A stretch of 64,000 nucleotides of DNA from Syntrophomonas sp. (GTDB lineage: Bacteria; Bacillota; Syntrophomonadia; Syntrophomonadales; Syntrophomonadaceae). The translations under genes were made by a program, and so were the position numbers. The DNA lies in assembly GCA_016841875.1 (NCBI GenBank), contig JAENYG010000003.1, positions 39,021 through 103,020 on the forward strand, in the 5' to 3' direction. Below the pieces are notes generated by a model. The model saw only the letters and a list, made by a program, of their open reading frames with translations. It did no database searches and was not told where the DNA came from. Positions 8,799 through 17,574 of the stretch are shown here, in pieces (the first letter of the stretch is position 1; each line of letters opens with the position of its first letter).

Positions 8799-8829
8799 TT
8801 GACCCTGACCTTAGGTCAGGGTTCATACT
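8799..8829 (+). promoter_or_regulatory. MerR-type promoter of the downstream membrane gene
   Basis: TTGACC (8799-8804) and CATACT (8824-8829) are 19 bases apart. The spacer region contains CCCTGACCTTAGGTCAGGG (8803-8821), a perfect dyad about one central base, related to the dyad in the promoter of the MerR gene itself. Confidence 0.85.
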
Positions 8830-8905
8830 TGTAGTGAAGGTAATCTGCACAACGTGTTGGGATGATAGTAGTGAAGTGATAGGAAGGGCAGGGGAGAAAA
8901 TCTTA

Positions 8906-9802
8906 ATGAAGATTCGCGATTTTTTATCAAACCCTAATTTTTCACGTTATTCATTGCTGGTTCTGTTATTGATCGTAATCCTTGATATCCTGCTAGGCTT
9001 CTCGGGGATAATCTCCCGAGAGCAGATGAAGATATTCCTCTGGATTCCTGCTGGATTAGAATCAATGTTTATCATAATTTGCTTGACCAACATTACCAGG
9101 ATTATCAGGCGTTATCGCCTATTGAAGAAGGAAGGTATGGAGACTATGGATGCCTGGCAGGAGGCATTGGAAATCATCGTTCCACCCCGGCTGGCTCGCC
9201 TGGCTATGATTGAACCCCGCATTTATCACGCTTTGTATCTATCCTATAGAAGCAAACGACAAACAGATGATTCCCTGGAGTTTCAGACAAAGTTGAATAG
9301 TTATGAGTTACTGGTTAAAGTGTTTATTGGCCTATGTGCTTTAGAAATACTGCTGGTATCCATAATGCTGCCCAATCGATGGATGACGTGGAAAATACTG
9401 CACCTGGTCCTGGGTTTATGGGCAATACTCTGGTTATGGGCAGATTATAGAGCTATGCGCCTTTACTGCCATCAGGTTAACGATAAAAGCATTTGCTTTA
9501 GAATTGGGCTGCGATACTGCCAGGAAATACGATGGGAATCTATTGCCTCCATAACCAGGGCAGGGAAGTCGTCGCCAGGATTCGCCCCCGGTATGTTGAA
9601 GGATCAGCCAGGATGTCTGTATCTGGTTGCCGGTGAGCAGTGCAATATTGAGATTCAGCTACAGCAACCGGAATCTTTTCAGGGGATGATTAAAGATATA
9701 AAGGATGTCAAACAATTGTATCTTTCCCTGGAAAATCCCGAGTCCTTCTTAGAGGTAGTAAGCTCTCGGTGTCAAAACCGAGGGGACGGTTCTCGTGGTT
9801 GA
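8906..9802 (+). CDS. Unrecognised membrane protein under MerR control
   Basis: About 298 residues. Two hydrophobic segments occupy residues about 15-60, then a charged stretch (RRYRLLKKEGMETMDAWQEALE) and two more segments near residues 135-180, ending in a soluble tail of about 110 residues with a PH-like pattern (SICFRIGLRYCQEIRWESIASI). I do not recognise the family. The frame opens at 8834, but the promoter places the transcript start near 8836, so the ATG at 8906 with AGGGGAG ahead is preferred. The MerR dyad in its promoter suggests induction by whatever the regulator senses. The last codons run into a repeat element. Confidence 0.65.
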   Translation: MKIRDFLSNPNFSRYSLLVLLLIVILDILLGFSGIISREQMKIFLWIPAGLESMFIIICLTNITRIIRRYRLLKKEGMETMDAWQEALEIIVPPRLARLAMIEPRIYHALYLSYRSKRQTDDSLEFQTKLNSYELLVKVFIGLCALEILLVSIMLPNRWMTWKILHLVLGLWAILWLWADYRAMRLYCHQVNDKSICFRIGLRYCQEIRWESIASITRAGKSSPGFAPGMLKDQPGCLYLVAGEQCNIEIQLQQPESFQGMIKDIKDVKQLYLSLENPESFLEVVSSRCQNRGDGSRG

Positions 9803-9908
9803 GTGATTTCCGGATTGTTGGCTCGATTAACAGGAATTAACAGAGGCATTATTATCAAGGCATGATCCATGACCAATGACCAACCGCAAGAACCGTCCCC
9901 TCGGTTTC
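9776..9908. repeat. Inverted pair of GAACCGTCCCC-type elements
   Basis: AACCGAGGGGACGGTTCT (9776-9793) and its exact reverse complement AGAACCGTCCCCTCGGTT (9890-9907) flank about 96 bases. The left copy overlaps the end of the membrane-protein gene and the right one abuts the end of the glycosyltransferase gene, between two convergent genes. Confidence 0.85.
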
Positions 9909-10941
9909 CTAAAAAGCCTTAACCCTGTGCTGGGGGAATACGAACTTTCTCTGCATCCAGTAGCTGATCAGAAATAATATAGCTTCGGTCATCAGTTTGG
10001 CAGGCACCAGATAAATCCCGAAGGCATGCACAAACATAGAAAGCAGCATATAATTACAACCCAGAAGGGCAGCTACCAGGGTATAATAACGCAAAAGTGA
10101 AGGTATGGTTTTATTCCTACCTTTTTTAAATACCAAATATTTGTTGCATAGGAAGTTGAACAGGGAGCTGCATGCCCGGGCTCCTACGACTGATAGCAGA
10201 AGATTGCCGGTCGCTCTCTGTAAAACCAGCAGCAGTATGAAATCTATGGCAGCGGATAAGATGGAGGCCCCGCTGAACCTCAAAAGGGGCAGATATACGC
10301 GGATAGAATCGGTCACTGGATTAAAATGAGATGATCTGTTACCATTCTCGTATATGGTAGAGATGGGTATTTCGCAGACTGGACAGCCCACTCGTTTCGC
10401 ATCCAGCAGTATATTCAACTCGTATTCAAAACGTCGGCCTGCTACCTGCAGCAGCCATCCAAACATCCTGGCCGGATATCCCCGCAGGCCGGTTTGGGTG
10501 TCCTGAATCCTGCACCCCGTAGCAAAAGAAAACATGATCCTGGTAATTGTATTTCCCACCCGGCTGCGCCAGGGAACTTTCCCCTTTGAACTGCCTGCTT
10601 CCTAATGTGATGTGAGTGCCTTTGTCTTTTGTTACCACGGCAATCTTTAAAATATCCTCAGCTGAATGCTGCCCGTCACAGTCCGCACAGACAACACCTG
10701 CTTTTTCACCCTGTTCTTTAATGTATCGAAGGCCGGTTTTCAGTGCGATACCTTTCCCGCGGTTTTTTTTGTGATGCAGAACAGTACACCCCATTATTTC
10801 AGCAGCGTTAAAAATATCCTGAAAAGCATTTCCGCTGCCGTCATCGACTATCACGATTTCATCCTGGGTTCTTTTTTGAAGCTGCAGAACCAAATTCAGC
10901 ACTTTTTTATCCGGTTCATAAGCAGGAATTAATATTTTCAT
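9909..10941 (-). pseudogene. GT2 glycosyltransferase fused to GtrA-like domain, single-base frameshift
   Basis: Two overlapping open frames (10426-10941 and 9909-10559) are the halves of one gene of about 343 codons. The first half is a GT2 glycosyltransferase (PAYEPD, IVDDGSG, catalytic-type DCDGQHS); after the break come TGLRGYPARMFGWLL and a C-terminal GtrA domain with four membrane segments. Such fusions transfer sugars to polyprenyl phosphate or flip the product. The break is a run of four C at 10581-10584 (four G on the coding strand); removing one base restores GSRQFKGKVPWRSRVGNTI, which is what the family has there. It may be a true mutation or a sequence error. It starts 22 bases after the restored stop of the NAGPA-like gene, forming an operon. 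Confidence 0.85.
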
Positions 10942-10962
10942 AATAATTCGCTTCCAGGCATC

Positions 10963-11960
10963 CTATTTAACATATAAGATGTCGCTGGTACCCCTTTCTT
11001 GATTTTTACCTAGTGGATTGTTCACACCCGGCCCATGAAATACATGGTAGAGGACCCGCCTCCGTCCAGATTATAGGCCTCCGTGCATCCAAGATCAGCA
11101 AAAACCTCAGCAAACTCGGTAAGGGTCATACCCTTGCTGTATCCATTCATTCGACCATCCACCACTATAAAAACGTAGTGATTGGGCGCGATGATTCCTA
11201 TCCCGGTGAGCGGGTTGGAACCCTGGATGGAATGGTTGCCAAAATTGGTGTCAATCTCAACCTTTCCGAGACCGGTAACTACTTCCGCGTTGGTCACCAG
11301 GGCCGGTCCAAAGGAAAGCGTTTGCCAAACATCATCGTCCAACAGCGCCTGGGCGCTGGTTTGGGTTTCATCGTAGATCTCCATATCACCGTTTACGTAG
11401 ATCGCAAGCCCGGTTCGGGCAGGGGAGTCACGATAAATCACCCCGTTGCGAATGAGAATGCCGTCTTCACGAAAGCCATAATAGTCCCCATTAACAGCAA
11501 AAACAGCATCGTTATCCGCGGCAATCTGTGAGGTGTATTCAATGATATTCCTGCCAAACTGGTTTTTGGCAAAGGCAGAATTGAGGCTGATGGTATCTTT
11601 CAAAAATACATCGGCCACAAAATAGGTGATCGTATCCCTGCCCGTACCGGACACCACTTTTTGAATGGATATGGTTTTACTGTCGCTTTCGTAGTTCCGT
11701 TGGTCTGCCGTAAATGTTTCTTCATCAACTGCACTTGTATTTTCCTCTACTGTTCTATCCGTTTCCGTACCGGTCGTGCTTTTCTGTGTTTCACTTAGCT
11801 GTGTTTCGGTGATGTTTTCCACATTATCTATTTCAATATGCTCAAAAAGATATCGATCCGCTAATAGATATAAAGTTGTTCCCACTACGAGAATAAAAAT
11901 CGTCAGGGCGATGAAAAGCCCGCGTTTCCCCTTTTTATTTTTGTGACCAAAATCATTCAT
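10963..11960 (-). pseudogene. NAGPA-type phosphodiester glycosidase, frameshifted near the C-terminus
   Basis: The open frame (11022-11960, 312 codons) has an N-terminal membrane anchor (residues about 14-34), a Ser/Thr/Glu-rich linker, and a phosphodiester glycosidase (NAGPA) domain: FAVNGDYYGF, GPALV, VFIVVDGRMNGYSKGMTL and YNLDGGGSSTMYF. Related proteins hydrolyse or modify sugar-phosphate linkages of cell-wall polymers or exopolysaccharide. It stops at GRV, where relatives continue. Adding one base at about 11022 gives VNNPLGKNQERGTSDILYVK and a stop at 10963-10965, the usual family ending, so one base has been lost. The enzyme may still fold, since only about 20 residues are missing. A decayed relative lies at the window start. 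Confidence 0.85.
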
Positions 11961-12428
11961 GAACTTTTCTTGCGCCTCCTCAATCTATGCTTTATATCTC
12001 CGTTTGTGCATAGTATACGAGGTGAAGCTTAAATTTCTCTTAAAATTTATCTCAGTTTTTTAGTTTATCTCTAATACCCAAAAGCTGAGGAAATAGACTT
12101 AAAATCTAATAAAAGATGACAATATAGGTGTTTGCCTTTGGGTTGACACGTAAAGTATTGAAAATTCACCAGAGGGGTAAGGGGATATCATTGTAAAATA
12201 ATGGTGAAAAGGCAGGTATATATGGTAAAATATTACTTAATTACAATTAAAATATATAATCATTATAAAACGCTAACTAGACTTTAAGGCAATATATCTG
12301 ATTATAAGTACTGACCCTGCGGATGAATTTGAATAAACCGGAATGGTATGTAAGTATAATATGCAAGGCAAGAACCGTCCCCCCTTGCATGTGTTGTCAA
12401 TAGCGACTCTACTGGGAGGCGATTGACC
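11961..12428. other. Intergenic region between divergent NAGPA and agr operons
   Basis: AT-rich, no gene. It carries the upstream regions of both operons. A TATAAT at 12355-12360 precedes agrC but has no well-spaced -35 box. One repeat element lies at 12361-12390. No LytTR-type direct repeat like the one before agrD was found here. Confidence 0.6.
12361..12390. repeat. GAACCGTCCCC-type hairpin, stem ATGCAAG
   Basis: The arms ATGCAAG and CTTGCAT enclose a GAACCGTCCCC core. An almost identical copy with the same stem is at 52529-52559. Confidence 0.85.
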
Positions 12429-13784
12429 TTGGATAATATGACTTTTTATCTGATATTATTACAATCATTTACAGAGACTTTGATTCTAATATACCTGGGG
12501 CTGGTCTTAATTGGTTACAACAAGCCGCCTTTCCTAAAAGTTATGTTAATAGCTCTTTCCAGCGCCCTTTTAAGCTATTTCCTGCGCTCCATACCTCTGC
12601 CCCCGGGAGTAAATGTATTTATTCAGATTCCTGTTATAGCAGCCTTGCTAGCTTGTATATGCCAACTAACATTATTCTCAAGTATAAGCAGTACAGTTCT
12701 TGGATTTTTAGGCGTTAGTACAGCCGAAATCCTCTTCAATGCTGCGGTCTCCTTGTTTACCGGAATCTCTCCCCCGCAAGCCATGAATATACCATTATGG
12801 CGTATAATATATCCTCTTCCAGAGTTTGCATTTCTAACTGCATCAATATTTTGGCTGAGGCATAAACAGGTAGACCTGCTTGGTTTAATAAAACCCATAT
12901 ATAATAACAGTGCACAGAGCTTTAGAGATCACAGTAAATTCGTTATGCTCTTGAGTATGACGGTTATGCTGGTAGTATTAGCCTTCTACTGCCAGTTCTA
13001 CCTGGAAGGGGCTACACCGCTATATTCAAGAGAATCTATAATAATTATCCTGTTCGCAACCTTAATCATCGCCGTAGTATTATCACTGACCTTAACCTGG
13101 AAAATGCTATATATAAGGAATCAGATAACTCTGGCGGAAATGCAAAATAATAATATTAGCAATCTAAATAATATGATGCAGATCATTAAAGCCCAGCGCC
13201 ATGATTTTATAAATCACATTCAGGTCATTTACGGACTGTTAAAGTTGGGAGAGAACCAGCAGATTGAATCTTACATCAGCGGTCTGTATAAAGACATACA
13301 GCTTACCAGCGACATACTGCAGCTAGCCATTCCCGAATTGAGTGCCTTTCTATTAGTGCAAACTGGTATAGCGACGGCCAGCGACATATCTCTGGAGATA
13401 GAGCAGGAAACAGATCTAGCTGCTCTTACCGTACCATCCCCGGAACTGATAGCAGTGGTGGGAAACCTGCTCAAGAATGCTATGGAGGCTGTGGAGGATT
13501 TAGCACCGGAGAAAAGGAAGGTCAAGCTCAAAATATTTGAACGATCGAAATATTACATTATTCAAACCCAAAACTACGGGTTGATTCCCCATGAATTTAA
13601 AAACAGGATCTTTGAATCCGGCTTCTCAACTAAAAGTGGTCCTTCTGAACGAGGGGTAGGTCTAGCTTCAGTAAAATACCAGGTAGAGAAATGCCGGGGA
13701 ATTATATTACTCAGCAGTCACCCGGAATATGGAACCCGTTTTACGGTTTGTTATCCCAAAGAAAAAGGGAGGAAGATAGCTTGA
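12429..13784 (+). CDS. agrC: AgrC-like sensor histidine kinase
   Basis: About 451 residues. Six or seven membrane segments occupy residues 1-225. Next is an HPK10-type phosphoacceptor region KAQRHDFINHIQVIYGLL, with the conserved His near residue 258, then a HATPase_c domain (NLLKNAMEAVED N-box, ERGVGLASVKYQ G-box; the G1 box is poorly conserved, as usual in this class). AgrC proteins detect the exported cyclic peptide and phosphorylate AgrA. The TTG at 12429 is preferred because GGGAGG lies 9 bases upstream, against 3 for the TTG at 12423. The stop codon overlaps the TTG of agrB. First gene of agrCBA. Confidence 0.88.
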   Translation: MDNMTFYLILLQSFTETLILIYLGLVLIGYNKPPFLKVMLIALSSALLSYFLRSIPLPPGVNVFIQIPVIAALLACICQLTLFSSISSTVLGFLGVSTAEILFNAAVSLFTGISPPQAMNIPLWRIIYPLPEFAFLTASIFWLRHKQVDLLGLIKPIYNNSAQSFRDHSKFVMLLSMTVMLVVLAFYCQFYLEGATPLYSRESIIIILFATLIIAVVLSLTLTWKMLYIRNQITLAEMQNNNISNLNNMMQIIKAQRHDFINHIQVIYGLLKLGENQQIESYISGLYKDIQLTSDILQLAIPELSAFLLVQTGIATASDISLEIEQETDLAALTVPSPELIAVVGNLLKNAMEAVEDLAPEKRKVKLKIFERSKYYIIQTQNYGLIPHEFKNRIFESGFSTKSGPSERGVGLASVKYQVEKCRGIILLSSHPEYGTRFTVCYPKEKGRKIA

Positions 13785-14416
13785 GTATTCATGAAGTATC
13801 AGTTAGATGCGCAGCTTACCTGGCGGGAGAAATCGGAGGTGATTCTCGCCAGGAGACTCGCATGGCTTATGGGTTGGAAATACTGCTGGGCGAAATCATA
13901 AAGATGACCTGCCTGGTATTATTATCCTGGTATTTTGGTATCTTGCTAGAGGTACTGAGTATCACCATCACTGCCGGAGTTCTGCGTCTGGCATCCGGAG
14001 GAGAGCACTGCAGTGGGTATTATCGCTGCCTCATCGGGGGTACTGTATGCTTCCTGCTGCTGGGCTGGGGAACTCATTACTTAAACGTCTTTTTTACTCC
14101 ACCCCATGCTTACATAGGTATAGTATTAAGTTTGCTCGTTTCCTGGGGCGTACTATGGAAATATGCACCTGGTGAAACCGAAAATAAACCGATAAACAGT
14201 GAAGAAGAAAGATTGAAATTCCGTAAGGTTTCTCTATTCCTTTTACTTATATATGGCCTGGTAATGATGACCTTTACAAACTATATAAAACTACAGCCTT
14301 TGGTTCTTCCAATAATGATCGGAATGATCGAGCAGTCTTTTACCGTAAGCCCCTGGGGTTACCACTTTATTCATTTTGTAGACCGAGCTTTAATTTTTGA
14401 AAAAGCGGAGCTGTAG
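13781..14416 (+). CDS. agrB: AgrB-like accessory gene regulator protease
   Basis: A 211-residue membrane endopeptidase that cuts the AgrD propeptide C-terminally and helps form its thiolactone. The catalytic pair is visible in RLASGGEHCSGYYRC: His76 and Cys83, with the same 7-residue spacing as His77/Cys84 of Staphylococcus aureus AgrB. Five or six membrane segments follow. The TTG start at 13781 overlaps the agrC stop (TTGA) with GGGAGGA upstream. The longer open frame back to 13691 lies inside agrC and has no ribosome site. Confidence 0.92.
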   Translation: MSIHEVSVRCAAYLAGEIGGDSRQETRMAYGLEILLGEIIKMTCLVLLSWYFGILLEVLSITITAGVLRLASGGEHCSGYYRCLIGGTVCFLLLGWGTHYLNVFFTPPHAYIGIVLSLLVSWGVLWKYAPGETENKPINSEEERLKFRKVSLFLLLIYGLVMMTFTNYIKLQPLVLPIMIGMIEQSFTVSPWGYHFIHFVDRALIFEKAEL

Positions 14417-14422
14417 AAGAGC

Positions 14423-15151
14423 ATGACTCTACAAGTTCTTATTGTTGACGACGAGCCGGCGACCGGCATATATCTTAAAGCTATTATCGAGCAAGTACCT
14501 GGAGTAAATGTACTTGCTGTAACTTCCAGCGCTAAAAAAGCTCTTGAGGAAGCAGCGAAATACTTACCCCACGTAGTGTTCCTGGATATTGACATGCCGG
14601 AAATGAATGGTCTGGAACTGGCCCGAACCCTGGTGAAAAGGCATGACGATATTAATATAGTATTTGCAACCGCTTTCCCTGATTATGCTTTACAGGCTTT
14701 TGGTTTATATGCTTTTGATTATATTCTTAAACCCTTTAATGAGAAAAGGATCAAAAATACTATAAAGAAACTAATAGGTAAAATGCAAGCACAACATCCT
14801 GCACCAGGCGAGTTAAGATATGTAAAACATATTGCGATAGACACCCAGGCAGAAAAAATCTTCTTAAACCCAGACGAAATTCTCTTTATTGAAAGTAATA
14901 GATCAAAGCTTAATATTAAAACTGTGAGGAATGCCTACATCATTAAGGGTAAACTTCATTCCTTAGAAGAAAGGCTTGCCCCTTATGGATTTTTTCGCAC
15001 TCATCGCAGCTATCTGGTTAATCTCCGCCACATCAAGGAAATTACCCCTTCGGACTATACTTTTGAGATAGTCATGTTATCCGAAGATAGGGTTTTACTA
15101 AGCCGTCATAAAGAGAAACGCCTGCGCAAGAGGCTAAACCAACTGAACTAA
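14423..15151 (+). CDS. agrA: AgrA-like LytTR response regulator
   Basis: A 242-residue response regulator. The receiver domain holds the acidic pocket VDDEP and the phospho-acceptor Asp in VVFLDIDMPEMNG (near residue 55), plus ATAFPDYALQAF and the conserved Lys in ILKPF. The C-terminal LytTR DNA-binding domain spans about residues 140-240 (IAIDTQAEKIFL, FFRTHRSYLVNL). It starts 6 bases after agrB and should be phosphorylated by AgrC. A 21-base-period direct repeat 110 bases downstream, just before agrD, is the likely binding site, giving positive feedback. Confidence 0.92.
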   Translation: MTLQVLIVDDEPATGIYLKAIIEQVPGVNVLAVTSSAKKALEEAAKYLPHVVFLDIDMPEMNGLELARTLVKRHDDINIVFATAFPDYALQAFGLYAFDYILKPFNEKRIKNTIKKLIGKMQAQHPAPGELRYVKHIAIDTQAEKIFLNPDEILFIESNRSKLNIKTVRNAYIIKGKLHSLEERLAPYGFFRTHRSYLVNLRHIKEITPSDYTFEIVMLSEDRVLLSRHKEKRLRKRLNQLN

Positions 15152-15260
15152 ACTAACCATTCTTTACCTCAACCCTTATTCCCAATAATGTTGTATTCTA
15201 ACATTTGCAGTCATTTCCTTGCCTATTATTTTTCCTGGTTGTATTTCTTATTTCCGTATT

Positions 15261-15334
15261 ATTTGCCATTCACCTTCGAATATTTGCCATTCAGCTCTGA
15301 AGTATTGAATTCTATTTAGATATAGTTGTAAAAT
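15261..15334 (+). promoter_or_regulatory. LytTR (AgrA) direct repeats and agrD promoter
   Basis: ATTTGCCATTCA occurs twice, at 15261-15272 and 15282-15293: identical 12-base words with a 21-base period. LytTR regulators bind pairs of about 9-base direct repeats separated by about 12 bases, which is this geometry. Eleven bases further on, TTGAAT (15305-15310) and TAAAAT (15329-15334), 18 apart, form a plausible promoter for agrD. Confidence 0.75.
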
Positions 15335-15371
15335 ACTATAACTACTTGGGTATATATGGAAGGAGGTGGTA

Positions 15372-15497
15372 ATGATGTTTAAGTTCCCGAAAATGCGTGT
15401 TATACAATTGGCATCCATGTTTCTTTTATTCATAGCCAGTGCCGGAGTAAAACCTGCATGTTTGTTCCACTGGTACCAACCTAAGTTGCCGGAGTAG
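15372..15497 (+). CDS. agrD: AgrD-like cyclic-lactone autoinducer propeptide
   Basis: A 41-codon gene (40 if the second ATG at 15375 is used). AGGAGG at 15361-15366 is a strong ribosome site. The product has the three AgrD parts: a basic, hydrophobic N-terminal helix (FKFPKMRVIQLASMFLLFIA), a short core with a single cysteine (Cys30 in SAGVKPACLFHWY), and an acidic, proline-containing tail (QPKLPE), the pattern of the clostridial cyclic-lactone autoinducer family. AgrB would cut near the core/tail junction, with Cys30 forming the thiolactone; the exact ring size is not certain. It lies downstream of agrA behind its own promoter and LytTR repeats rather than between agrB and agrC. Confidence 0.9.
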   Translation: MMFKFPKMRVIQLASMFLLFIASAGVKPACLFHWYQPKLPE

Positions 15498-15667
15498 AAT
15501 AATGGATGAAGAATACTAATAGGTTCTAAATCAGTTGTTATAATCAATATATATTATTTTTGGCAGAATTATTGAAGAACAGCCCATCTCGGGCCTGGGT
15601 ACCCATGGATACCATCTAAAGCAACATCGTTATTAGTGCTCCTCCTGATAACAATTAGCTTTAGAGC

Positions 15668-15725
15668 AGAATGTTTCTCACCTGCGTACACTACAGTGGG
15701 CGAGAAACATTCTATTATTTTCATT
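15668..15725 (+). terminator. Terminator downstream of agrD
   Basis: AGAATGTTTCTC (15668-15679) and GAGAAACATTCT (15702-15713) form a perfect 12-base stem with a 22-base loop, followed by a T-rich stretch (TATTATTTT). Between the agrD stop (15497) and the next gene (15817) nothing else convincing is seen. Confidence 0.75.
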
Positions 15726-15816
15726 TCTTTGTTATTTATTTTTCCTGAATTATATTTAGAGATTAGCAGCTTTTTATTGGACCTGGACAGGTTCTCACGA
15801 GAGGGAACCCTATCTC

Positions 15817-17550
15817 TTAAATGTTGGAATTATACCCGAGTTCATTTCTGCACCGTATCAGCACACGGTATTCATCTTCAAGTGCTGCATAATCAGGTTC
15901 ACCGGGTTTGTACAGACTGAGTTGACTGAGCACCCTGGTAATCCTGGTTTCCAGCAGTAATTTTTCCTCTTCCATGTCGGATATCTTGAAGCTTGTTTGA
16001 TATTCAGCGGCGTACTTTCTATCCAGATAGTCTGACACATTGCCCTCGAACCGTATAATTCTTTGCTTATCAAAAATCAACATATGGTCACACACCTGCT
16101 CCAGCAGGTAACGGTCATGAGAAATAAGGAGTATACTTCCCGGGAAATGCATGAGGCTTTGCTCCATGGATTCACGACTTAACAGGTCCAAATGATTAGT
16201 TGGTTCATCAAATATGAGCAGATCATATTCACCCATAATTGCCAGTCCCATAGAAATCTTCATCCTTTCTCCCCGGCTTAGTTCTCCCATTGCTATACCG
16301 AGACGGTCATAGTCTATCCCCAGGGCAGCTAGCAGCTGAAAAATATGTTTCTGATCATCCAGATTCCAATCTTTCACCAAAGATATAAAGTCAACTTTTT
16401 CACCCTGCGGCAGTTCCTGGCTCACATAGGTCATCCTGGCTGACTGGCTCAAGAATATTTCCCCAGCATCCAGGTTTTCCTGGCCCAGAATCATCTTCAG
16501 AATAGTACTCTTTCCACAGCCATTGGGTCCCAGGATACCTATTTTTTCGCCTCTATTTATATAAAATGTACTATCTTCAAAGAGCCGGTTATTTCCATAG
16601 CTTTTTGCAATGCCTTTTGCTTCCAGTAATCGTCGTCCTCTTTTTTTCATGGAATTCAGGATGAAATCAACCTGGCGTTCCTCTTCCGGTCGCTCGACTC
16701 CATCCTGGCGCATCTTTTCCAGCCGTTTTATTTGGGATTTTACAGATTGGTCACGCTTTTTGGCCTTTTTTCTATAGTATTCTTTACCGCCTTTAATTCC
16801 AGCGCCCTTCTGCCGGGATTCACGGTGAGCCTTATCCGACCAGTTTTTTAACCTTGCTATAGCGTAATCGATCTCTTTCTGTTCTTTCTGCTGGGACTGA
16901 TAGGCGTGTAATTTACTTTCACATTCCTGCCGCTTCAGTTCCCGGTATGAGGAGTAGTTGCCCGGGTATATCCTCACAGTACCTTTCTCAATATCTGCTA
17001 TATTAGACACCGTACGATCAAGAAAATGACGATCATGGGAGATAATGATCGCTGTTCCCTGGTAGCGGGCCAGCTCTGATACCAGATATTCAACTCCCTG
17101 GTAATCCATATGGTTAGTAGGTTCATCCATAATAAGCAAATCAGGATTAGAGGCCCAAATACTGGCCAGTGCCATTTTAGTCTTTTCTCCACCGCTGAGA
17201 TTTTGCAACCGCTCCATCGACCAGTCCATGACCCGGTTCATGCCCAGGTGGCTGGCCAGGCGATGGAATTCACTATCCACCTGGCAATCAGTATTCAATA
17301 CATCGAGAAAAAGCTCTGTTCGAGCTTCAGTCTGTCTTAAATAACCTATATTTAGCTGCTGCCGGGTAGTAATAATACTACCCTCATCATGATCGAGATA
17401 ACCGGTTATAATATTGGCTAGAGTTGTCTTGCCAGCCCCATTGCGTCCAACCAGACCTATGCGGTCCCCCTGACATATATCCAAATCAACACCATTTAGG
17501 ACGATTAGACCGCCGAAACTTTTCTTCACTTTACGACAGCTTAACAGCAT
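15817..17550 (-). CDS. ABC-F family ATPase (ribosome-associated)
   Basis: A soluble protein of about 577 residues with two ABC domains and no membrane segment, the ABC-F plan. Walker A motifs are GRNGAGKTT and GPNGCGKST, signatures are LSGGEKTKMAL and LSRGERMKISM, and Walker B motifs are LLIMDEPTNH and LLIFDEPTNH. Between them is a long basic linker (residues about 200-310, rich in KK/RR) that in ABC-F proteins reaches into the ribosomal E site. Members relieve stalling or protect against ribosome-targeting antibiotics; which one applies here is not decidable. The ATG at 17550 is preferred, with GGAGG 8 bases ahead. A hairpin and a possible mini-ORF lie in its leader. Confidence 0.9.
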   Translation of the reverse strand: MLLSCRKVKKSFGGLIVLNGVDLDICQGDRIGLVGRNGAGKTTLANIITGYLDHDEGSIITTRQQLNIGYLRQTEARTELFLDVLNTDCQVDSEFHRLASHLGMNRVMDWSMERLQNLSGGEKTKMALASIWASNPDLLIMDEPTNHMDYQGVEYLVSELARYQGTAIIISHDRHFLDRTVSNIADIEKGTVRIYPGNYSSYRELKRQECESKLHAYQSQQKEQKEIDYAIARLKNWSDKAHRESRQKGAGIKGGKEYYRKKAKKRDQSVKSQIKRLEKMRQDGVERPEEERQVDFILNSMKKRGRRLLEAKGIAKSYGNNRLFEDSTFYINRGEKIGILGPNGCGKSTILKMILGQENLDAGEIFLSQSARMTYVSQELPQGEKVDFISLVKDWNLDDQKHIFQLLAALGIDYDRLGIAMGELSRGERMKISMGLAIMGEYDLLIFDEPTNHLDLLSRESMEQSLMHFPGSILLISHDRYLLEQVCDHMLIFDKQRIIRFEGNVSDYLDRKYAAEYQTSFKISDMEEEKLLLETRITRVLSQLSLYKPGEPDYAALEDEYRVLIRCRNELGYNSNI

Positions 17551-17574
17551 CAAAAACACCTCCAGAAAACAACC

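Noticed and set aside
15561..15617. 19-codon frame (TTG start) after agrD as a second peptide signal
   Set aside because: No ribosome site and no cysteine core, so no support as an autoinducer.
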